Below are positions 55,538-64,000 of a stretch of 64,000 nt of DNA, in pieces; position 1 is the stretch's first letter, and each line of letters opens with the position of its first letter. A model generated the notes under the pieces. That model did no database searches and had not been told where the DNA came from. It saw only the letters and a program-made list of their open reading frames with translations. Source of the DNA: Molossus alvarezi (taxonomy: Eukaryota; Chordata; Mammalia; Chiroptera; Molossidae); NCBI GenBank assembly GCA_037176705.1, contig CM073897.1, forward strand, positions 39,955,488-40,019,487, given 5' to 3'. The position numbers were made by a program, and so were the translations under genes.

Positions 55538-57518
55538 ATTGTTTTCAACAGTGTTCTGTTTTCAGTGTATAGGTCCTTTATTTCCTTTGTTAAATTGATT
55601 CCTAGGTATTTTATCCTTTTTGTTGCAAATACAAACATAATTGTTGTCTTTATTTATTTTTCTGAATTTTATTGTTGTTATGAAGGAATGCAACAGATAT
55701 TTGCGCATTGGTTTTGTATCCTGCAAATTTACTATTTTTTTTATTGTTCCTAATAGTCTTTTGGTGAAGTCTTAAGAGTTTTCTGTATATAGAATCATGC
55801 CATATATAAAAAGTTACAATTTTACTTTTTCATTTCCAATTTGAATTCCTTTTATTTTTTCTCTTGCCTTATTGCTCTGTGCTCTGGCTAGGACTTCTAG
55901 TATTATGTTGTATAATGGTGGCTAAAATGGGCATCCTTATCTTGTTTCTAATATTAGAAAAAAAGCTTTCAGTTTTTTACCATTGACTATAATATTAGCT
56001 GAGGGTTTGTCATATATGACATTTATTATGTTGAGTTACTTTTCTTCTCTACCCATTTTGGTGAATGTTTTAATCATAAATTGATGTTTTGTCACATGCT
56101 TTTTTCTGCATCTGTTGATATGATCATATTATTTTATTCTTTATTTTGTTAATGTGGTAAATCCTATTACTTTATTTACATATGTTGACCATCTCTGCAT
56201 CCCTGGAATAAACCCCACTTGATCATGATGTATTATCTTTTTAATGTTTTGTTGTATTTGATTTGCTAATATTTTGTAGGACTTCTGTATCTATATTCAT
56301 CACAGATATTGGCCTGTAAATTTTCTGTGTATATGTGTGTTGTCCTTGATAGCTTTCAGTGTCAGGGTAATATTGGTCTCATAAACTAAGTTAGGACGTA
56401 TTGCCTCTTCTTTAATATTTCAGTAGAGTTTAAAGATAGGTATTAAATCTTTGAATATTTGGTAGAAGTCATTAGTGAAGTCATCTGGTCCAGGACTTTT
56501 ATTTTTTGAGATGTTTTAGTGACTGTTTCAATTACCTTATCATAGATGGTTGAGATTTTCTAATTCTTCATGATTGAGTCTGGGAAAGTATATTTTTAAG
56601 AATTTTGTTTTGTGTTTATATTGTACCTTCACTGTTTCTTTTCCCTGGTGTTTCTGTCTGCTATAGTAGTTTAGTGGTATTATATGCTTTTCTCCTTCAT
56701 TTATTTTTATGTTATATGTCTTCAGTTCTAGATTTTTTTTGTGTATGGTTATCATTATGTCTGTGCAAATAAAGTTTTATATGCACACTATTGATTCTTT
56801 TAATTACATCTTATCTTCATTCATTTGTGCAACGCAGTCATTTTTCTCTTCCCTTTTTAGGTTCTTGTTGTCACAAGTTACCCTATTTATGCTCTGTGTT
56901 TATCTTTAAATGGCAGTAGCTATTGTTTTCCTTTTTAAATGCTTTTACCCCACTTAAACCTTCATTTTATACTTAAATATTTACTACCCTAGTCTGAGAG
57001 ATGCAATTTTATGCTACTGTCTGTCATTGCTCATCTTACTTGCAGTTTTGTGTCCTTTGCTTTGTTTCAGGTGGAAGAGCTTATTTAAACATTTCTTGTA
57101 GAACAGGATTTATGGTGATACATTTCTTCAGCTTCTGTTTGTCTGAAAAAGCCTTTGTTTCTCTTTATATCTAAAGAATAACTGCTGGATATATTATTCT
57201 TGGATAGTGGTTCATCTCTTTTGATATTTTGAATATTTGACTCCACTATGTCCTAGCTTGCAGGATTTCTGCTTTAAAAAAATCCAATGCTAATCTAATA
57301 ATGGGATTACCTTTATAGGTAACCATCATTCTTTCCCTGGCTGCCTTGAGAATTCTTTGTCATTAACTTTTGAGAACTTTCATATAATGTGCCTTGGAGA
57401 AGGTCATTTTTTCATTGAGGTATTAAGGTGATATGGTAGTTTCTTGAATTTCAGGATCCAGCTCTTTCCATAGGTTTGGTATGTTCTCACTTATTTGTTT
57501 AAATAGGTTCTTTTGTCA

Positions 57519-57519
<1 letters not shown>

Positions 57520-57562
<43 letters not shown>
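57520..57562. repeat. (CT)n microsatellite
   Basis: About 21 uninterrupted CT units within the old L1. Confidence 0.95.
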
Positions 57563-57565
<3 letters not shown>

Positions 57566-58189
57566 AAGTATAAACATTATTCTTATATTGCTCTTTCTAA
57601 TAGTGTCAGATAGTTCTCGTAGAGTCTGTTCATTTGTCTTACTCTCAGTTCTCTCTGTTCTTCACCTGAGTCATTTCTAGTTTTCTGTCTCCAGTGTCAC
57701 ACCATTGAGATTTTTTTCAGAACTAAAATATTGAATTCTCTCTAAACTACCTTGTTACCTTGGATATTCATAGTACTCAATGGATTATTTTTCTGCTTGG
57801 CATTTGAAAGGATAAAATTGTGATATTTTCAGTACTGTCTCTTTTAATACTTAGCAGGGTTCATAAGTAGAAGTTTTTCTTTTGTTTTCCAATAGGTGGT
57901 ACTGTAGTGCATGTTTTTGTTTTCTCTTACCCGCACTACTGGGACTTTTGGAATTTCCAAAGGATGGTCACCTCGCCCATGGGAAAATGCCCTAGTTTCC
58001 TGAGGAGAGGGGTGTCCTCTTTGCCACCCAGTTGCCTTGGTCTCGGCACCACAGCCGTGGTTGGGTGTGCAGTAGGGTGTGCAGTGCATGGCACTCTGGC
58101 CGGTGTGCGCCTGGCACCACTGTTTCACAGCCAGAAGTGGCCAGTCATGAGCTGGTCCTGAACTTTGTTCGTCCTCCTCTTAGGTCAGC

Positions 58190-58570
58190 CTTCCCCTTCC
58201 TTGCCCTGATGCTGCCACACTGACTTTCTGCCAACTTCTGGCCTGAGAGCCTTTGCCCTTCTTCCTGTGTCTAGAACAGTCTCCCCATGCCATTCACGGT
58301 TGGCTTCTTTTCAGCATGTAGATCTCAGATTAGGTGGCACACCCTCGGAGTGACTGCCGTGATCTGTCCACATAAAGATATTATCTCTCTTTTGTGTTCG
58401 GCTTTCCGCTTAATACCTTCCCGGCTCTTATCATAGTTTGTGGTATGTTTGTTGACCGGTTTATTTGTATCTTGAGGACTAGATTGTGAGGCCAACATGG
58501 CAGGAACTGTGCCTCCTTGTCCTTTGCGTATAGCCAGCCCCCATCAAAGTGCCTGACAGACACTTAGTAT
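58190..58570 (+). mobile_element. L2 LINE 3' part
   Basis: gccacactgactttctgcca, cctttgcccttcttcctgtg, tctagaacagtctccccatg, gactagattgtgaggccaac, atggcaggaactgtgcctcc, then caaagtgcctgacagacact: a well-preserved L2 terminus. Confidence 0.85.
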
Positions 58571-59810
58571 TTAAATACTATTTCTTAGAAAGATAACATT
58601 TGAAGGAAAATAGCCAAACAAAACAATAACCACACACTACAAACAGCTAAAATCAGGAACCCAGAATTCAGAGCCTTTGTTATCATGCATTAGTTTCAGA
58701 AAAATGCCAAATATACGTATTCATATATGCGCTAATCATAAAATTAAGCTACCTGGGGCTCCAGTCGCCGTCACCTGAGATTACCTACAGGTGCTCTGGC
58801 AGTGGCAGTGTTTGCTGCAAGGTAGTTTGCCAACATCTTTCCTTCCGTTTAGAACGAATGGCCTTGCCATCCCCAGAAGGGGCCTGGGGCTGGGTATGGC
58901 GGTATACAGGGATTTCCACTGGCAGCTGCTTGCTAAACTGAATATACTTAACTACCTTGTCAAGTCCTAGAATGGTTTGATTTCCTGCAGGAAATGTTTG
59001 CCTTTGAAAACTCCAGTGGGGAAATAGTTTGTTAACCTCAGCTCAAGAGAATGAGTTTAACATTGTCCGAAGATGAGATTCAGACCCTGGAGGAGGTCCC
59101 AGGCATCTAATGAGCCTAGGAACAAATCAGAAAAACAGCAGGAGGTGTATTCCAACCCCACCCTCACCTGGGTTCTATAAAAGTCTGCTTTAGGTGTTTG
59201 CATGAGTGAACTACCCATTTACACTAAGTTTTGTCTATGTGCTATATTAGATCATTTATAGCTCTAATATGGTAGCCACATTATACATTGTGAAAAGTGT
59301 GCGATTTTGTTTCTTGGGTGCATTCTATGTAAATGCTCATTAATGCACAGACAACCAGGTATATATTTGTATTTGTTTCATCTCTAATATGAGAACTGCC
59401 CCTGGCACTTTAAGCCAAAGCAGTTTACACACTCACACACACACACACACACACACATACATACACACCAGCATACCACAAGAATACATATATCCACCGA
59501 AACAATGACCAAAGGTTATTCTGAACAACTACTTTTGTGACCTCAGATTGAATTTGTTTACTGGCTAACATTTCTTCTCACATTAAGATTTCCTCCCAAC
59601 TCAAATTGCAATTAAGCACTCAACACTGGCTTTTCAACGTCTTTTTCATCCTGGTATTTGACCCTCAGTTCTTAAGATTATCACTTATCTCATTCCTCTG
59701 ATTTTCCACAGTTCTATCTGCCTATGGTAGATACCTCCTAAAATCCAGGTACCAGTAGTAGACCTTTGGCTAGTGATTTAACACTACAAGTTCAAAGAAA
59801 TAAGTGAGTT
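58571..59810. other. Unique sequence with CA repeat
   Basis: The part at 58690-59040 has even composition and several CACCTG/CAGGTG E boxes (cacctgagattacctacagg), possibly conserved noncoding DNA. A (CA)n array of about 26 bases lies at 59430-59456. Nothing else recognised. Confidence 0.4.
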
Positions 59811-60520
59811 TGTTAACAGGAAGAAGAGGGACTCCTCTCCCCTGGTTGCTGCTGGGGTGGGGTTCTTGGAGTTCCGCTGGAATAAGTATTTCCGGAGGCC
59901 CTATGGGAGGATAAGGTATAGTAGAAAGTTTATTTCTGTGAAATTACACCACTGGGTTTCCAAAGTTCCATTTCCCTTAGTCCAGTCATAAAAGGAGTGT
60001 AGCTGGGGTTTCAGGAGGACTGTAATCGGAGTCAGTGTCCAGAGTTTTTCTTCCACGTTGGAACTGGGTCCAGTTCAGCATCAGGCTAGCTTAGCTTGTG
60101 TTTCCCCGCTGCCGCCCGTTAGTCAGTTGCGTGTGAGGTCCGAATGGTCATGGACCCTAGGGGCCAATACAAGAGAGCCAAGGGAGTGTGCCCCAAAGAC
60201 AATCATCCCAAGAGCCCAAGAGAGTGAACAACTTTGTCTAGGGGGCTATGCACCCCCGAATGTTGGCGCACTTGCAGTGGCCACACCCATTTTGGTCAAC
60301 TGTCTCTGTCCCCAGGTGTGATTGACAGGCAGGTACCTTTTCTATGTCACCACAACTTTACTGGGCATGCGTGTTTTCCCTTCGTTGGACCCCTGCCCCC
60401 TGGGGAGTGCAAAATGGCAGCGGCTTCCTGATGAAGCTGCCCAGATGGCCACTGCTGTCCAGCCCCTCGCTCTGCTCCTTGCCTTTATTGATCACTAGTT
60501 AGTTACAGTGGCATCAAGTT
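59811..60520 (+). mobile_element. LTR-like unit, copy C (unsplit)
   Basis: The uninterrupted copy of the family. It starts TGTTAACAGG, then ggggtggggttcttggagtt near the start, acaggcaggtaccttttcta, ggcagcggcttcctgatgaa, tgcctttattgatcactagt, and ends near ttagttacagtggcatca. About 0.7 kb. No coding sequence; an 87-codon frame inside it has no domain. Confidence 0.65.
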
Positions 60521-61480
60521 GAAAACATACATTGTGTTAAGCACTAGTCGTATACATTCAGAAAGAATATGTGTAATCCAAATAAAAATTGGACAGGAAA
60601 ACTACTAACAGAAAAACTTAACCCCGTCGAGCCACAATGGTTTGACAGAAGAAAGGACAGTACAAAGGAGCCAGGTAGAGAGGACCCTATATATAGTGCT
60701 TTGCCCAGATAAGCTGTGGTGTCTTTTTTTTTTTTTTACTTTACAGTTAAGTAAGGAATAAAATTTCTTCTATTATAAGAAACAGAAAACCTGCTTTGGG
60801 TTTTGTTTTGTTTTGTTTTGTTTTTTGCTTTTTTTCCCCATAAGTCATAGAATAGTGTTTCACATATGTGTCAAAAATCTCCTAAATATCTTAAGTATGT
60901 CAGCTCTTATAACCAGTAAGTGACAGTCATGTACCCTTATCCTAGCCACTGTTATCATTTTCTGGATTATTGCAGTAGCTTCCTGACTAGTGTCTGCTTC
61001 TGTCCTCGCCTCCCTGGTCACTTCTCTGCAAAACAAACCAAAACCAAACCCCCATGTTCCGTCCTCATGCTCAAGGTAAACACCAGCCTTCCTATTGTAA
61101 CCTATATGTTTTTAAGTGATTTGACCCTTATTTAATCTCTGATCTCAACTCTTGCTATTCTCTCTCAGTTTTCCTGCTCAACCCACATTTGCTTTGTCAT
61201 TATTTATTAAAACACATGTCTTGGGTCCATTGCACTAATCGTGATTACTCTTCTTAAACATTTTTTTCTCCAGCTATCAACATAGTTAGGTCCCTCATTT
61301 TCTTCAAAAGCAAACTTGTTGGGACTTTTACTTTTGAAAATTATGAAGTATCTGGGATCAGATTTATTCTCCCACAAGTAATAAATATAAAATGAGACTA
61401 AGCATGTTTGCTTCTAAAACAAATGTAGTATAAAAAGAAAACAAAAAAGACAAAATATACATGTTCCTTGGTATTATGCC
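60521..61480. other. Unannotated sequence
   Basis: T run at 60725-60738 and a (TTTTG)n array at 60803-60827. L2-like text may lie at 60940-61330 (ccagccttcctattgtaacc), too weak to call. Confidence 0.4.
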
Positions 61481-61753
61481 CGAGGTATTTTTTTTTTTTA
61501 TCCTCACCCAGGACATTTTTCCAGTTTTTGTTCAGATAGAGCGGGAGGGAGAGAGAGGAAGAGAGAGAGAGGGAGAAACATCGATGTGAAAGGGACACAT
61601 CGAGTGGTTGCCACCCACACGACCAACCAGGGCCGGGGACAAACTGCAACCGAGGTACATGCCCTTAGCGGGAACCGAACCCGGTCTCTCTGTACCGCAG
61701 GCCAACGCTCCAACCACTGAGCCAAACCGGCCAGGGCCCAAGGCATTTTTTTA
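61478..61753 (-). mobile_element. VES-type bat SINE with target duplication
   Basis: Minus-strand SINE at about 61493-61737. Hairpin tail seen as tatcctcacccaggaca, body gaaacatcgatgtgaaaggg, head end gagccaaaccggccagggc. Diverged duplication tgcccgaggtattttttt and ggcccaaggcattttttt. It retains many CpGs and so is young. Confidence 0.95.
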
Positions 61754-61945
61754 TACCAGGGTGCAAGGAGGGGAATACTAAGCACGGCACATTGGTCTAG
61801 ATACGTTGAGGAGGCAGAGGCCAGAATTTGGAGGACTAAAGCAATGCAATCTGAGGAGCAGACTGCCAGGAATAAGGGAGCTGTCCAATTAAGCAGTAGG
61901 ACTCTGTTAGGAGCCCCTCACTCGGGGCTGAACACTGCACATTGT

Positions 61946-61964
61946 AATATATATATATATATAT
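61946..61964. repeat. (TA)n microsatellite
   Basis: taatatatatatatatatat. Confidence 0.85.
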
Positions 61965-61974
61965 GATTACTACT

Positions 61975-62945
61975 CATAGTAATATACACACATAGAATGA
62001 AACTCCATGAGAATGGCAAAGAAAAATGATGGAGCTGTAAATGGAATTTGGCTGGAGGCATTCATATTCTAACAAGGAAAACGAAAGTTCTTGTTAAATG
62101 CCTAAAAGATTCAGTAGACACGCCAGAGGGTCATACCCCAATAGTAATGTTAAACTAGATTAAAACTTGTTACTCTAAACCTTTCATAGCAAGCCTGATT
62201 CACAGAACAAATGTTAAAAATGTTTAAAAGAAGACAACAAAATTAAGCACCTGAAAATATCTACTATTTATTTAAAAATTACTAGACATGTAAAGAAACG
62301 GAAAAATGTGATCTATAATTAGGAGAAGAATCAGTTGTTAAGAAAGATTCAGAAAGGACATATATTATGACTAATACAAAAGAATGTTAAACTAGTTATT
62401 ATAATTATGCTCAGAATTGAATGGAAAACACATTTATGATGAGGAAATAGATAAAAGGTATAAAATAGACCCAAATGGAACTTCTAGTTTTAGAAATATA
62501 ATATATAAAGGAGAAATAAAAGGTGAAGGGATTGAGCAAAAAGAAATAAACTCATAAACACAGAAAAAATTGTAAATTAATTAAATATCATAGATGAATA
62601 AATAGCATCAAACTGATACACAGAATAATATTCATGAATGAGTCCCCAAAACAATATGCTAAACTGAAGAAGTCAGTCAGTTACCAAGAGAATATAGTGG
62701 AAGATTCTGTTCATAAAATTTTAGAAGGGGAAAATCTAATACATCATATCAGAAAGCAGATTAGAGCGTCAGATCAGGGATCACCAGGAAAAGGACAGGG
62801 AAACTTCCGGGATGATGAACATATTCTGTAGGTTGACTGTGGTGGCACTTATGGAAATATATATAGTTGCTGAAATTTACAAAATGGTACACTTACAACA
62901 GGTGCACTTTATTGTGTTAAAAACCAACTTCAATGTGCAGATTTT
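61975..62945 (+). mobile_element. Old LINE-1 3' part
   Basis: The end is clear: cagatcagggatcaccagga, gatgatgaacatattctgta, tacaaaatggtacacttaca then ttattgtgttaaaaaccaac matches an old L1 3'UTR. The upstream part is very decayed and its start is uncertain. Confidence 0.6.
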
Positions 62946-64000
62946 CCTCGGCAGTCCTGTCGGAAATGTTTACTCTCTCTCTTTCTCCAGCTGATATCCC
63001 ACTCACTTCCATTAATGTTTATTTTTAACAATTAACACTTGCTAATTTGCTCTACATTTTACTTATTTCTTCCTTGTTATGTGTGTACTAGAACACAAGT
63101 TCTAGACAGGCAATCAGTTTGCTATTATTTAACAGAAATTTTGAGAACTAATTTAATATGGGCAATTCAGCCATAAAGTATCAATAAATTATTTTTAATT
63201 CTGGGTAACTATATTTAAGAAGCTAGTATGAGAAATTACATGTTTTTAGAGTATAAATCCTATAATTCTACACAGAAGCTAGTTTCTTCTACTGATTGTA
63301 ATAAGACATCTTCTTTGTCCACCCACAGATAAAAACTCCATAACAATTGGCTGCTTCTTTTTTTTTTTTACAAATTGTTAAGTTATAGGCTCCTTCCATC
63401 TTCTCTAGTTCTTGAGACAGAAGAGGAAGACTGGGATATGCAGTCTTCCTTGTGCTGGAAAATAAAATAATGTAGAGTATATGTAACACTGTCTCTATTA
63501 AAACACAGTTTTCAGTGGCTTGATATAGTCACCTGAGCATTTGGAGACTCTTGGGATTTCTTGAATGATTTAATTTTTTGGTTTCAAAAGGTATATACAT
63601 TTAAATGTAGTCACACACATTTTATAAATGCCAAGACTTTCTTATATCTACAGCTTCCTCAAATAGTCAACATCTCTTATATCTCTTTTACTGGACATCA
63701 GAGAATAATGTAGTAGAAAGATCTTGTTCTAGAGGCAGAGACATGTCAGTTAGAATATTAGCTCTCCCTCTTGTTTGGAGAATGTTAACAAATTTTAACA
63801 GGGGGAATTTGCCTGAAGAAGGCTGATTGGATCTATCAGTTTAGCAATAGATAATATGAACTAGAATAAACAATTCTTTAGCTCACATAATAAAGAGTGG
63901 AGGGTAGGATCGATACAGACTGTTCACTGAGCAGATTCTCCCTGTTTTTCTGTAGAATGTTTTTCAGTTTATTTTTTTGTACTTTCGTTGTGGCTCCTGT
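62946..64000. other. Unannotated sequence to window end
   Basis: AT-rich sequence with a T run at 63357-63369. No gene or repeat recognised. Confidence 0.4.

Larger units (their letters stand above)
53550..57860 (-). mobile_element. Old LINE-1, reverse, internally deleted
   Basis: The + strand begins with the reverse L1 3'UTR (gtttcagatgtacaattcta, cttcccacaaagtctggcct). ORF2 follows on the minus strand up to about 56600, with readable KTVWRFLKKLKIELLYDPA and EYYSAIRKDEILPF at the C-terminus and FPRLNHEELENLNHL near the start of the reverse transcriptase. Beyond that, the text resembles the 5'UTR/ORF1 side of old L1s (actgctggatatattattct, gccttgagaattctttgtca, aatgtgccttggagaaggtc). The endonuclease part of ORF2 and much of ORF1 are therefore missing. 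A SINE interrupts it at 55.25 kb. GC-rich sequence to about 58180 may be its 5'UTR. Confidence 0.8.

Noticed and set aside
53550..55540. Long T-rich runs as a possible CRISPR or tandem array
   Set aside because: No regularly spaced repeats; these are L1 and retroposon tails.

Overview
This window looks like gene-poor, AT-rich nuclear DNA from a microbat. No host exon, tRNA, rRNA, CRISPR or prokaryotic feature is supported. The bat assignment rests on about nineteen tRNA-headed SINE copies of the VES type, on both strands. They have a GGCTCAG A-box region, a GGTTCGATTCC B box, an ATCGATG(TTTCTCTCTC)n body and an A-rich tail. VES SINEs and a recently mobile LINE-1 are typical of microbats and not of fruit bats. 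I cannot name the family or species.

Layout. 0-20 kb is a mosaic of bat SINEs, old L2, MIR and L1 fragments, one MLT1 LTR remnant, and unique sequence. 20.2-26.5 kb is a full-length LINE-1 on the + strand. It has a target-site duplication, a GC-rich 5'UTR with about 100-bp tandem units, a broken ORF1, a broken ORF2 and an apparent short 3' transduction, and a SINE sits at the same target site immediately downstream. 26.5-38.8 kb is again SINE, L2, MIR and LTR debris, including a ~1 kb LTR-like unit at 29.36-30.34 kb and an MLT1 LTR at 35.5 kb. 38.8-42.2 kb holds a second LTR-like unit split by a complete 2.67 kb Tigger/pogo DNA transposon with both terminal inverted repeats, TA duplications and a damaged transposase. 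42-53 kb is MIR- and L2-rich, with a MER5A-type element and a palindromic MITE. 53.5-58 kb is an old, internally deleted L1 on the minus strand, interrupted by a young SINE. 58-64 kb has an L2, a third copy of the LTR-like unit, a young SINE and an L1 3' part.

How the parts relate. All recognisable coding sequence belongs to mobile elements. L1-type reverse transcriptase is presumed to have mobilised the SINEs in trans. The Tigger encoded its own transposase. Every copy here carries frameshifts or stops, so none looks autonomous now. Nesting gives a local order of events: L2 and MIR first, then LTR-like units and old L1, then Tigger into an LTR unit, then SINEs and the 20 kb L1. The least explained items are the three-copy LTR family, the hairpin-tailed SINE subfamily, the tandem units in the L1 5'UTR and a dispersed ~85-bp repeat at 32.0 and 33.2 kb. 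Family names come from recall of consensus sequences, since no search could be run.
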